In this document: piece after piece, positions 25,511-33,549 of the stretch
Layout: every line of letters starts with the position of its first letter
Position numbering within the stretch: the stretch's first letter is position 1
DNA from: Pelomonas baiyunensis
GTDB lineage: Bacteria; Pseudomonadota; Gammaproteobacteria; Burkholderiales; Burkholderiaceae_C
Assembly: GCF_043555935.1 (NCBI RefSeq)
Contig: NZ_JBIGIB010000003.1
Coordinates: 124,001-188,000, forward strand
Direction: 5' to 3'
Length of the DNA stretch: 64,000 bases
Notes under the pieces: generated by a model
Seen by the model: only the letters and a program-made list of their open reading frames with translations
The model's database searches: none
Told to the model about the DNA's origin: nothing
Translations under genes and position numbers: made by a program

Positions 25511-25705
25511 ATGTTCAAGACCAACGTCGGCGGCATCGACCGCATCGCCCGCATCCTGGCAGGACTCGTCCTGCTGGCCCTCACCCTCACGGGCACCATC
25601 GGCGTCTGGGGCTGGATCGGCCTCGTGCCGCTGGCCACCGGTCTGCTGAGCAGCTGCCCGCTGTACTCGGTGCTGGGCTTCAACACCTGCCCGATGAAGA
25701 CCTGA
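25511..25705 (+). CDS. DUF2892 small membrane protein
   Basis: 64 aa with two hydrophobic segments. The family pattern is clear: FKTNVGGIDRIARILAGLVLL, then a Gly/Trp turn, LVPLATGLLSSCPLYSVLGFNTCP. DUF2892 proteins are often encoded with Crp/Fnr regulators and rhodanese-like sulfur genes (known association); no rhodanese is adjacent here. GAAGGAG lies 7 bases before ATG. Confidence 0.92.
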   Translation: MFKTNVGGIDRIARILAGLVLLALTLTGTIGVWGWIGLVPLATGLLSSCPLYSVLGFNTCPMKT

Positions 25706-25734
25706 CCCGGCCCGCGCCGGCCGACAATGCCGCC

Positions 25735-26037
25735 ATGGACTGCCGCCCCATGCAATGTCGACCGAATTGCGCCGCCTGCTGCATCGCGCCGTCGATCAGC
25801 TCGCCCATCCCCGGCATGCCCGAGGGCAAGCCCGCCGGCGTGCGCTGCGTGCAGCTCAACGAGCAGGATCGCTGCAGGATCTTCGGCCACCCAGACCGGC
25901 CCGCCGTGTGCGGCTCGCTGCAGCCCAGCGAGCTGATGTGCGGCGACAGCCGCGAGCAGGCCATGCGCTGGTTGGGCTGGATGGAGCGCGAGACCGCGCC
26001 GGCTGGCAGCCCGCCGCGAAACAGCTTGTCACCTTGA
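25735..26037 (+). CDS. YkgJ family cysteine-cluster protein
   Basis: 100 aa. Cysteine cluster MDCRPMQCRPNCAACC then CVQLNEQDRCRIF and RPAVCG, the YkgJ-type metal-binding (zinc or Fe-S) pattern. Function of the family is poorly known. Start at the ATG directly preceding DCRPMQC. 29 bp after the DUF2892 gene, so likely the same transcript. Confidence 0.9.
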   Translation: MDCRPMQCRPNCAACCIAPSISSPIPGMPEGKPAGVRCVQLNEQDRCRIFGHPDRPAVCGSLQPSELMCGDSREQAMRWLGWMERETAPAGSPPRNSLSP

Positions 26038-26131
26038 TCCCCCGGATCTTCGGGCTTTGGCGTCGCGCTGGCCCCCTAGACTGCCGCCGCGCTGCACCCA
26101 GGGTGCGGCGCGACATCAGTCAGGGAGCGAC

Positions 26132-27103
26132 ATGAGATTCAAGCCATGCTGGGCCGTTGGGGTCTGGCTGCTGGGCGCGGCCATCGCGCAGGCGCAGCCC
26201 ATCGAGCTGCGGCCTTACCCCCGTGCCCAGGAGTTGGGCCGTTACGACAATCCGCTGGAGGCGGGGGCGCTGCCCGTCTCGCCACCCGAGCGCGCCAACG
26301 GCAAGAACCAGAGCCGCTGGCGCCTGCCCTACGAGGGCAAGGTGGCCATGCAGCAGTACAAGCATCCGGCCGACGACAGCCCGCTGCTCATCGCCCGTCA
26401 CTACGGTGCGCAGTTGACGGAGCAGGGTTTCGAGCTCGTCGCCATCTGCGACATCCCCTGCAGTCGTCCGGGCAGCCCTGACGCGTCGGTGTACTGGTTC
26501 CACGAGCTGGACCTGGCCAAGCGCCTGCAGTACAGCGCCTTCGGCGACCGCGGCATGTACCTGATCGGCCACCGGGCCGACGCGGTCGTGGCCGTTCGCG
26601 TGGGCGCGAGCTCCGGGGGCTATGCCTCTGTCGTCAAGACCGTCAGCTCTGCCCAGCTGGACCGCGCGCCGCTGCTGGCCTACGTCGAGCAGCAAAGGGC
26701 GCCGGCTGCCGATGCACCGCTGCCGCCTCCGCCCGGCCGTGCGCCCGCCAATGTCCCCGGCATCGAGAGCGTGGCACCGGCGGCGCTGAGTGGCTGGGTG
26801 CGGCAGAGCAAGGGGTGGGTCGTCGTTCAACTCAGCTCGCACGACCCCGGCTGCGGCTTCTGCGTGCGGTCCAATCCTGCATTCAATGCCCTGGCCGCTG
26901 CGGAGGCTGACACCGGCACCCGCTTCGCCCGCGTGGCCTTCCAACCGTGGCGGACGGTGGGCGACAACGATTTCGTCCGTCAGTTCGGCGTGGGTGGCAT
27001 CCCGGCCTACTTCACCTTCAAGGATGGCCAGCTGATGCGCCGCCATGACGGCATCGCCGACGAGGCCACGCTGCGCCGTAGCCTGCTGGAAGGCTTGCGC
27101 TAG
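26132..27103 (+). CDS. Secreted protein with DUF4892-like N-terminus and thioredoxin-like CGFC domain
   Basis: 323 aa with a signal peptide ending AIAQAQP. Residues about 40-200 carry the EGKVAMQQYKHP...QLTEQGFELVAICDIPC pattern, shared in layout with the two OmpA proteins at 16.3-18.4 kb. Residues about 225-323 look like a thioredoxin fold with C241-G-F-C244, VAFQPWRTVGDNDFVRQFGVGGIPAYFTFKDG. Probably a periplasmic thiol protein. Start ATG 26132 follows GGGAG. Not assigned to a known pathway. Confidence 0.8.
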   Translation: MRFKPCWAVGVWLLGAAIAQAQPIELRPYPRAQELGRYDNPLEAGALPVSPPERANGKNQSRWRLPYEGKVAMQQYKHPADDSPLLIARHYGAQLTEQGFELVAICDIPCSRPGSPDASVYWFHELDLAKRLQYSAFGDRGMYLIGHRADAVVAVRVGASSGGYASVVKTVSSAQLDRAPLLAYVEQQRAPAADAPLPPPPGRAPANVPGIESVAPAALSGWVRQSKGWVVVQLSSHDPGCGFCVRSNPAFNALAAAEADTGTRFARVAFQPWRTVGDNDFVRQFGVGGIPAYFTFKDGQLMRRHDGIADEATLRRSLLEGLR

Positions 27104-27110
27104 ACCTGGG

Positions 27111-27341
27111 TCAGGCCGGCTGCCTCGCGGGCTGCGGGGCCTGCCGGCCGTGCCATCGGGCGCGCCAGGCTTGCAGGCGCGGGTGGTCCCAGTACTTGTC
27201 GAAAAAATAGTGCAGCACGGTGTTGGCCAGCGGCTCGACGAAGGTCACCGCCCCAGCCACCGCCACGCTGCCGGTCAGCGCGTAGGTCACGCTGAACGAC
27301 GTGACCAGGTGCAGCGCGCCGAAGCTCAGGGTTTTGGCCAT
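27111..27341 (-). CDS. DUF2061 membrane protein
   Basis: 76 aa. The DUF2061 signature is nearly complete: KTLSFGALHLVTSFSVTYALTG, VTFVEPLANTVLHYFFDKYW. Two hydrophobic segments; inner membrane. Function unknown. It is convergent with the CGFC protein (7 bp apart) and divergent from the 27449 gene. Confidence 0.9.
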   Translation of the reverse strand: MAKTLSFGALHLVTSFSVTYALTGSVAVAGAVTFVEPLANTVLHYFFDKYWDHPRLQAWRARWHGRQAPQPARQPA

Positions 27342-27448
27342 GATGAAGCTATCGCTCGGTTGATGTTGATAGCCAAATGCTAGTGATTCTCAACACCGCC
27401 GGCCAATCGATTCCGTTCATGGCTGCGATGCGGGCCGACACTCGCCCG

Positions 27449-27949
27449 ATGCACGTGACCGACTCTTCCCCCGCGCCGGGCAGCCTGCTTGGCACCCTGG
27501 CCGCCGAGCGCGGCGCCTTTGCCGACGCCTACAGCCTGCCCCTGCCGCGCCCGGTGGCGCTGGCCGAGTTCGTGGAGGCGTTCTACACCTCGTGGTTGTT
27601 CAAGCTGGAGCGGGCGGTGCTGGCGCTGGCCGGCCGCCGCTCCACCGACGCCCTGGCCCGCGCGGTGGCCCAGGGCCAGGCCGAGCGCTTGGCGGTCTGG
27701 ACGGTGCAAGCCCGCACGGCGCACGAGCTGCTGATGCACGAGGACAGCGGCGTCACCCGCTCCTGGTTCCAGGTGCAGCCCGGGCCGGCCGGCAGCACGA
27801 CGCTGTGGTTCGGCTCGGCGCTGATGCCGCGCCGCCGCGGGCCGGCCGGCGAGCCCCGCTTCGGCTGGGGCTTCCACGCCCTGCTGGGCCTGCACCGGGC
27901 CTACTCGCGCGCCTTGCTGCGCGCCGCAGCCCGGCGGTTGAGCGCCTAG
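27449..27949 (+). CDS. Conserved hypothetical protein, start uncertain
   Basis: About 166 aa from the ATG at 27449; in-frame ATGs at 27377, 27419 and 27428 are possible. I prefer the shorter form since 27377 would leave only 35 bp to the divergent DUF2061 start. No clear ribosome site. Body: LAEFVEAFYTSWLFKLERAVL, AHELLMHEDSGVTRSWFQV, GSTTLWFGSALMP, GFHALLGLHRAYSRALL. Similar proteins occur in related Burkholderiales; the pattern suggests a small alpha/beta domain but I do not recognise the function. Confidence 0.65.
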   Translation: MHVTDSSPAPGSLLGTLAAERGAFADAYSLPLPRPVALAEFVEAFYTSWLFKLERAVLALAGRRSTDALARAVAQGQAERLAVWTVQARTAHELLMHEDSGVTRSWFQVQPGPAGSTTLWFGSALMPRRRGPAGEPRFGWGFHALLGLHRAYSRALLRAAARRLSA

Positions 27950-27981
27950 TTGGCGCTTCCCTTGCTGCTTCAGTTGCCGCT

Positions 27982-28527
27982 TCAGCGGCCGGCGCCCGTG
28001 CCCTTGCCGCTGACCTTGGCCGTCACCGGCTGGTGCGTGGCCAGGTTCTCGATCCACACCTCGCAGGCCTCGGCCGCCACGCGCCCGGTCACGCGGTAGG
28101 CCTGGCCCAGCTCGGGCGTGAACGCCACCTCGCCCTGCACGCGGCAGGTCGGGTGCGTCATCGCCAGGAAGGGTGCGGCGTACTGCGTCACCACCTGCAG
28201 CTGCACCTGCGCCGGGCCCGGCGGCACCTCGTTGGTCAGGGCCACCGGCTTCACCGAGAACCCCCGGCCCTGGTTGGCGTTCAGCGTGGCCACGCTGCTG
28301 CTGAGCAGGCGGCGGCCATCAAAGCGGGTCAGCTCGAACACCTGCACCAGGTCGTTGCCGATGGGCTCCAGCCGGTCGGCCACGTTCACCGTGGCCCCAG
28401 AAAAGCCCTCCGGCGTGGCGGGCTCGAAGCCCTTGAAGCTGGCGCAGCCGGTGAGCGCCGCGAGACCGGCCAGCGTGCACAGGGCGAACCGGGGGAACCG
28501 GAACAGGCGAAGGGAGCGAGAGGTCAT
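27982..28527 (-). CDS. Lipoprotein of unknown function
   Basis: 181 aa with a signal peptide and lipobox LAALTGC (Cys near residue 27), so a lipoprotein. The mature part has VFELTRFDGRRLL, QVQLQVVTQYAAPFLAM and two Cys (TCRVQGEVAF, ACEVWIENL) which may pair. Start ATG 28527 preferred over the GTG at 28530. It lies 12 bp after the ABC permease stop, in the same leftward run. Confidence 0.8.
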   Translation of the reverse strand: MTSRSLRLFRFPRFALCTLAGLAALTGCASFKGFEPATPEGFSGATVNVADRLEPIGNDLVQVFELTRFDGRRLLSSSVATLNANQGRGFSVKPVALTNEVPPGPAQVQLQVVTQYAAPFLAMTHPTCRVQGEVAFTPELGQAYRVTGRVAAEACEVWIENLATHQPVTAKVSGKGTGAGR

Positions 28528-28539
28528 CACACCGCCAGC

Positions 28540-29703
28540 TTACCGGGCCACCGCCGCGCGCATGGAGCGCGCCACGTAGGCCAGGCCCACCGCCGTCAGC
28601 ACCAGGCCCACCAGCACGCCGGGCATCACCTGGCTCCAGCGCAGCGCCTCGCCCTTGAGCACGCTCATCATCAGCGTGTTCTGGGCAAGACCTGGCACCC
28701 AGAAGTACCACGGGGCTTCGCCGCCGGGGTTGAGCAGGCTGACCATGGGCATCAGGCTCACTGCCGTGATGACGAGCGTGCTGCCGGCCTGCGCTTCCTT
28801 GAAGGTCTTGGAGCGGATGGCCAGCGCCATGAGCAGCGCGGACAGGCCCATGGCCAGCGGGATCTGCAGCAGCCAGAAGGCCAGCACCTCGCCACTGCCG
28901 AAGCTGAACTGGGCCTGCAGCACGTCGCTCTGCAGCAGCCACTGGGCGGGAATGAAGCTCAGCGACGACATCAGCGCCACCGCCATGCCCAGCAGCGCCG
29001 CCGCGGCCCACTTGCCGGCCACGATGGCGCCGTGCGGGGCGGGGTTCATCAGCAGCGGCTCCAGCGAGCCGCGCTCGCGCTCGCCGGCGGTGCTGTCCAG
29101 CGCGGCGGTGAGTGCGCCGTAGAGCACGGCCATGATGATGAACATCGGGATGATGCCGGTCAACCGCGCGGCCCGGGCCTGGGCGCTGGCGAGGTCGCGC
29201 TCTTCGACGTTCACGGGCTCCAGCAGTTCGGTGGACACGCCCCGCATCGCCAGGTTCAGCATCGCGCGCTCGTGGCTGAAGCCGTACAGCAGGCTCTTGA
29301 TCGCGCCCACACCGGCGCTGGCGCGCTGGTTGGCGCTGTCAGTCACCACTTCCACCGTCGGCGCTTCACCGGCCCGCAGCTTGGCCTCGAAGTCGGCCGG
29401 CAGCACCAGCACCGGCTCCAGCAGCGTGGTGCCGCGCAGGCGGGCCTCGTAGTCGTCCGGGGCAGCCTTCAGGGTGTAGGTCTGGCGCTCGATGAAGTTC
29501 TTCATCGTGGGCGCGGCGTCGATGTTCACGACGAGGATCTCGCGCTTGTCCGCGCGTTCCTCCAACGAGGCGATCAGGCCCGACAGCGCCATCAGCAGCA
29601 GCGGCCCCATCAGCAGGGCCGGCACCAGCAGACGCAGCAGCGTGCGGCGGTCGCGCAGGGCGTCGGTGAGTTCTTTCGAGAAAACGATCAGCGCCTGAGT
29701 CAT
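28540..29703 (-). CDS. ABC-2 type transporter permease, NatB-like
   Basis: 387 aa. ABC-2 permease with one N-terminal helix (ALIVFSKELTDALRDRRTLLRLL), a large periplasmic loop (residues about 50-200), then five C-terminal helices with STAGERERGSLEPLLMNP and PGLAQNTLM. Pairs with the ATPase upstream; NatAB is a Na+ exporter but the substrate here is unproven. The ATG at 29703 has AAGGGG upstream; the ATG at 29763, which overlaps the ATPase stop (ATGA), is an alternative that would add 20 residues. Confidence 0.88.
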   Translation of the reverse strand: MTQALIVFSKELTDALRDRRTLLRLLVPALLMGPLLLMALSGLIASLEERADKREILVVNIDAAPTMKNFIERQTYTLKAAPDDYEARLRGTTLLEPVLVLPADFEAKLRAGEAPTVEVVTDSANQRASAGVGAIKSLLYGFSHERAMLNLAMRGVSTELLEPVNVEERDLASAQARAARLTGIIPMFIIMAVLYGALTAALDSTAGERERGSLEPLLMNPAPHGAIVAGKWAAAALLGMAVALMSSLSFIPAQWLLQSDVLQAQFSFGSGEVLAFWLLQIPLAMGLSALLMALAIRSKTFKEAQAGSTLVITAVSLMPMVSLLNPGGEAPWYFWVPGLAQNTLMMSVLKGEALRWSQVMPGVLVGLVLTAVGLAYVARSMRAAVAR

Positions 29704-29759
29704 GCCAACCCCTTGTCCGGTGCGTACATCAGCCGGCGTGCGGCCAGTCCGTGTGTCTT

Positions 29760-30542
29760 TCATGGAGCCACCTCTTCAGGGAATGCGAGCTTCACGAAGG
29801 CGTCTTCAAACCGGGATTCACCCGCCAGGTCCAGCAACTCGGGCACGCTGCCGTGGGCCACGCTGCGGCCTTTGGACACCACCACCACCTCGTCGCACAG
29901 CTGTTCCACCTCTTGCATGATGTGGGTGGAGAACACGATGCATTTGCCCCCGCCCTCGGGGCTTTTGAGCCAGCGCAGCGCCTCGCGCAGCGCGCGGGTG
30001 GCCAGCACGTCCAGGCCGTTGGTGGGTTCGTCCAGCACGATGTTGGCGGGGTCGTGCACCAGCGCGCGGGCGAGTGCGGTTTTCATGCGCTCGCCCTGGC
30101 TGAAGCCGTCAGCCCGGCGGTCCAGGATGGGCTGCATCTCCAGCAACTTCGCCAACTCGTCTGCGCGCGCGTGGGCGGCATCGGGCGTCATGCCTTGCAG
30201 GCGGCCGAAGTAGACGATGTTCTCGCGCGCCGACAGGCGCGGGTACAGGCCGTGCGCGTCGCCCAGGATGCCCATGCGGGCGACGGCCTGCAGCGGGGCG
30301 TCTTGCACGGCGATGCCGTCCACATGGATGTGCCCGGCGTCAGGCGGAAACAACCCGGCCAGCATGCGCAGCGTGGTGGTTTTGCCCGCCCCGTTGGCGC
30401 CCAGCAGGCCGGTGATGCGGCCGTTGCCGGCCTGCACCGTCACGCCCTGCACCGCGTGCACGGTGCGCTGGGTGCCTCGTTTGAACAGGCTGCCGCCGGT
30501 CTGGGCGGTGAACTGCTTGTGAACGTCCTGGATGTGGATCAT
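29760..30542 (-). CDS. natA: ABC transporter ATP-binding protein, NatA-like
   Basis: 260 aa. Walker A GANGAGKTT, signature GFSQGERMKTALARAL, Walker B NIVLDEPTNGLDVLATRAL and H-loop FSTHIMQEVEQL. With the adjacent permease it forms a two-gene exporter of the NatA/NatB type. Its start overlaps the end of the hydrolase gene upstream (ATGA at 30539-30542), so three genes form one unit. Confidence 0.88.
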   Translation of the reverse strand: MIHIQDVHKQFTAQTGGSLFKRGTQRTVHAVQGVTVQAGNGRITGLLGANGAGKTTTLRMLAGLFPPDAGHIHVDGIAVQDAPLQAVARMGILGDAHGLYPRLSARENIVYFGRLQGMTPDAAHARADELAKLLEMQPILDRRADGFSQGERMKTALARALVHDPANIVLDEPTNGLDVLATRALREALRWLKSPEGGGKCIVFSTHIMQEVEQLCDEVVVVSKGRSVAHGSVPELLDLAGESRFEDAFVKLAFPEEVAP

Positions 30543-32014
30543 TTCGCGGTCCCTTCCGTCGCGGGCGTGATCGGTTGGAACGCCGATGGGCGCGGGATGC
30601 GCGTGGCGCAGGCGGCGTCTTGCGGCAGCGCGGCGGCGTCGGTCTTGGCGTCGATGAACCGGAATACCAGGTCGCGCATGCAGCCCACCGGCATCACGCC
30701 GTGGCCGGCCTCGGGCACCACGATGTGCTGCACCCGCTCGGCGTGGCCCGCGCCCAGCGCCTTGGCCACGCGCTCACCGTGGCGCGGCGGCGTGGCGGGG
30801 TCGGCCCCACCGCTGAGCAGCAGCACGGGGCTCGGGGCCGGCGGCACTTGGTAGAACTCGGGCGCCACCGCGCCCCGGGGCCAGGTCTTGCACACCTGGG
30901 TGTACATCTCGGCCTGGCTGCGGCGGAAGTCGGCGCCGGGCGGGTCTTGCGCGTCGGGCAGGCGGGGCAGGTCTTCAGCGCACACCACCGAGAAGTGCAT
31001 GCCCATGGCCAGGCGCAGCGCCGGGCTGCTGCCGAAGGCGGTGGTCAGGCCGAAGAGGCTGGCGAAGTTGCCGTCGCGCGCGGCGGCCTGCAGCGCGGCG
31101 GGCAGGGCGGCCGCCAGTGCGGGCTGGTACAGCGGCATGCGCACGGCGCTCATCAGCAGCTCGCGCGTGACGGTGAAGCGCTCGGGCACGCCGGTCAGCG
31201 GCTGCTGCACCGTCACCGCCCGCGGCAGCGAGGCCAGCAGCGCCTGCCAGTCGGCTCGCAGCGTGGGGTGGGTGCTGGCGTGGGCCTGGAACAAAGCCTC
31301 CAGCGCGGCCTGTGCATCGGTGGAGAAGCTGGCGGGCAGCGCCATGTCCGGCGGCGCCACGCCATCGATCACCGTGCGGCGCACCTGGGCCGGGAACAGG
31401 CGCAGGTACTCCAGCGCGGCGCGGGTGCCGTAGCTGGCGCCGATCAAATTCCACTGCGGCACGCCCAGTGCCTGGCGCACGGCGTCCATGTCCTGCATGG
31501 CCAGCGTGGTGGTGAAGAAGCGCAGCCCGCCGTCCTGGCCGTAGGGCAATTTCTCCAGCGTCGCGCGGCAGGCGTCCAGGCGGCGCAGCCGGGCGGCTTC
31601 GTCCAGTTGCTCGGTCAGGGGCAGCTTGCTGTCGTCGGCACAGTCCAGCGGCGCGGACTTGCCGGTGCCGCGTTGGTCGATGAACACCAGGTCGCGCCGG
31701 TTGTTCAAGCGGGACAGCCGCGGCAGCACGCGTGACGCCACGCTGATGGCGCTCTGGCCGGGGCCGCCGGCCAGCATCAGCACCGCGTCAGGCTGCTTGT
31801 TGCGGGCCAGCGCGGGCACCACCACGTAGTGCACGTCGATCTTCACGCCCTCGGGCCGGGCGGGGTCCAGCGGGCGCTGCAGGCTGCCGCACTGCAATTC
31901 CGTGGGCACGCCGGCCAGCCGGCAGGGCTGGAGCGACGCCGCCGCGTGCGCGAGCGGGGCGCTGAGGGCCAGGGCAGCGGCGAGCGCACAGGCGCGCCGG
32001 GCGGGGAAGGGCAT
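30539..32014 (-). CDS. Secreted alpha/beta hydrolase (TAP-like / peptidase-like)
   Basis: 491 aa with a signal peptide ending LSAPLAHAA. Typical of the tripeptidyl aminopeptidase-like family: LMLAGGPGQSAISVA, DQRGTGKSAPLDC, nucleophile IGASYGTRAALEY, and a C-terminal TAP-like domain with LLLSGGADPATPPRHGERVA and EAGHGVMP. Probably a periplasmic peptidase or esterase. First gene of the run that includes the NatAB-like transporter and lipoprotein, suggesting a linked envelope function (inference). Confidence 0.88.
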   Translation of the reverse strand: MPFPARRACALAAALALSAPLAHAAASLQPCRLAGVPTELQCGSLQRPLDPARPEGVKIDVHYVVVPALARNKQPDAVLMLAGGPGQSAISVASRVLPRLSRLNNRRDLVFIDQRGTGKSAPLDCADDSKLPLTEQLDEAARLRRLDACRATLEKLPYGQDGGLRFFTTTLAMQDMDAVRQALGVPQWNLIGASYGTRAALEYLRLFPAQVRRTVIDGVAPPDMALPASFSTDAQAALEALFQAHASTHPTLRADWQALLASLPRAVTVQQPLTGVPERFTVTRELLMSAVRMPLYQPALAAALPAALQAAARDGNFASLFGLTTAFGSSPALRLAMGMHFSVVCAEDLPRLPDAQDPPGADFRRSQAEMYTQVCKTWPRGAVAPEFYQVPPAPSPVLLLSGGADPATPPRHGERVAKALGAGHAERVQHIVVPEAGHGVMPVGCMRDLVFRFIDAKTDAAALPQDAACATRIPRPSAFQPITPATEGTAK

Positions 32015-32169
32015 GACAGACCTCCAAGGCTGGGATGCCCGGCAGTATCTGGGTTTGCGGGGGCGTGAAGCTCACTCTGCGATGGATGGCACAGCCGCCG
32101 GGTGAATGGCGGTTGCCACGTCATGAATGGCGCCTATGCTGGCGCCACCCCACGGCAGAAAGGCCCGCC

Positions 32170-32379
32170 ATGCAGACCCTGGACGAAATGCGCGACCGCG
32201 GCTTGCTCACCGTGCAGCAGCATGCCGAGATCGGGGCCTGGGCGCGCCGCACGCGCACGCCCGAAGGCATCCTGGCCATGCCCGAGGCGCTGTGGCGCAG
32301 CCTGGAACTCGCCAGCGTGCTGATGGATGTGGACGCGGACTTGCGGCGCGAGCCCGCGGGCTTGGGCGGGTGGGACTGA
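32170..32379 (+). CDS. Small hypothetical protein
   Basis: 69 aa, predicted from a ribosome site (AAAGG) before ATG and strongly GC-rich third codon positions. Body RGLLTVQQHAEIGAWARRT and LWRSLELASVLMDVDAD is mainly helical. No known domain. Probably a real gene; function unknown. Confidence 0.65.
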   Translation: MQTLDEMRDRGLLTVQQHAEIGAWARRTRTPEGILAMPEALWRSLELASVLMDVDADLRREPAGLGGWD

Positions 32380-32397
32380 GCCCGCAGCAGCGCGCCG

Positions 32398-32826
32398 TTA
32401 CGCCACCCGCTCCCAGAACTGGCGGCGGTTGGGGATGTTGGGAAAGACCAACCGTCCCTCGTGGATGACGTAGGGCGCGCCGCCCTCGGCTTCGCCGGGC
32501 ACTTGCAGCATCAGTTGGCCCTCGGTCACGCGCCAGCGGCCGACCTGGGGCGTGCTGCGCGAGGTCGCTTTCACCTGCCAAACGGTCAGGGTGCCGTCGG
32601 CGCCCAGGTTCAGGTGATCGTCGATGGGCTCTTCCAGCACGATGCGCGTGCGGCGCCAGTGCCCGACCAGCGGGGTCGGCTGGGCGCTCGGACGGGGTTG
32701 CGCCGTGGCGAGGCTGATCCACCCGACCGGGCTCAGCCGGCCGATGACGCCCGCCAGGCCCATCCCCCTCAGCAGGCGACGCCGCCCAATGGGCCACCGC
32801 AGGTGAGCCGCAAGGAAGGTCTTCAT
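32398..32826 (-). CDS. Secreted lipocalin-like protein, Tat-type signal
   Basis: 142 aa. The N-terminus holds RRRLLRGMGLAGVIG, resembling a twin-arginine (Tat) signal. The rest has LVGHWRRTRIVLEEPIDDHL, LTVWQVKATSRS and VGRWRVTEGQLMLQVP, a beta-barrel pattern like lipocalin-like domains. Start ATG 32826 overlaps the stop of the gene upstream (ATGA at 32823-32826), so it is translated with that gene. Confidence 0.65.
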   Translation of the reverse strand: MKTFLAAHLRWPIGRRRLLRGMGLAGVIGRLSPVGWISLATAQPRPSAQPTPLVGHWRRTRIVLEEPIDDHLNLGADGTLTVWQVKATSRSTPQVGRWRVTEGQLMLQVPGEAEGGAPYVIHEGRLVFPNIPNRRQFWERVA

Positions 32827-33026
32827 GGCTGGGGTCCTGGCGTGGACGCTGGGGTGGGGGCCGGGCGAGGTCGCACCGTCACCTCGCACACGTCCGGCGC
32901 GCTGGTGCGGCCGTGCTCGTCCACCACCACCAGAGAAAAACGATGGCGGCCGGGCGGCAGCAGGTTGTGCACGACCAGCCGCGGCTCGGGGCTGCTGACG
33001 GGTTGCTGGAGCGGCAGGAGAGCCAT
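32823..33026 (-). CDS. Small Ig-like/PKD-like protein (paralogue of the next gene upstream)
   Basis: 67 aa. Core LPPGRHRFSLVVVDEHGRTSAPD is nearly the same as LPPGRHRFNLVVVDDSGNESAPD of the 33032 gene, so it is a short duplicate. No signal peptide. Function unknown; beta-sandwich-like. Confidence 0.6.
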   Translation of the reverse strand: MALLPLQQPVSSPEPRLVVHNLLPPGRHRFSLVVVDEHGRTSAPDVCEVTVRPRPAPTPASTPGPQP

Positions 33027-33031
33027 GGCCT

Positions 33032-33349
33032 TCAGCGGGTGGCCGGGCCGAGGTAGGTGAAGCGCCAGGTCTTGATGACCCCGCCGCCGGTGTCGAAGGA
33101 GCGTGCGCCGCTCAGCGTGAATGGCTTGCCGGCCGACGCGATGTCGGGCCCTTGCAAGACCGCGGTGGGGCGGTCCCGGTCGGCCACGATCACATCGACG
33201 GTGTCCGGCGCGCTTTCGTTGCCCGAGTCGTCCACCACCACGAGGTTGAACCGGTGGCGGCCCGGCGGCAGTGGCGATTGGGGATCGACCTCCACGACCA
33301 CGTTCGGCTGGTCGGTACTCACGGGCACGTTGACGGTGAACTTGGGCAT
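33032..33349 (-). CDS. Small Ig-like/PKD-like domain protein
   Basis: 105 aa, no signal peptide. MPKFTVNVPVSTDQPNVVVEV, the LPPGRHRF segment, then AVLQGPDIASAGKPFTLSGA and TWRFTYLG, an Ig/PKD-like beta sandwich pattern. First of a three-gene leftward unit with 5 bp and ATGA junctions. Function unknown; possibly a structural or carrier partner of the lipocalin-like protein. Confidence 0.7.
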   Translation of the reverse strand: MPKFTVNVPVSTDQPNVVVEVDPQSPLPPGRHRFNLVVVDDSGNESAPDTVDVIVADRDRPTAVLQGPDIASAGKPFTLSGARSFDTGGGVIKTWRFTYLGPATR

Positions 33350-33549
33350 GCGGTGCTCCCTGGGCGTGACGGGGTGTGCGGCCACAAGGCGCAGCGGGCG
33401 CCCGGGCCGCGGGGACATGCCGTGGCGCCGCCGCTGACATGCAGTCAGGCGGGGCACCCTGGCCCCGCCATGATCTGCACTTTCGGGTCGGCCGTCCTGC
33501 GGCGCGGCGCGCATGTCCCCGATGCCGGCCTCACGCCGGGGCGCAAGGT

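Noticed and set aside
27592..30213. 873-codon plus-strand open frame
   Set aside because: It lies across a hypothetical gene, a lipoprotein, ABC permease and ABC ATPase on other frames or strands; His/Gln-rich shadow composition.
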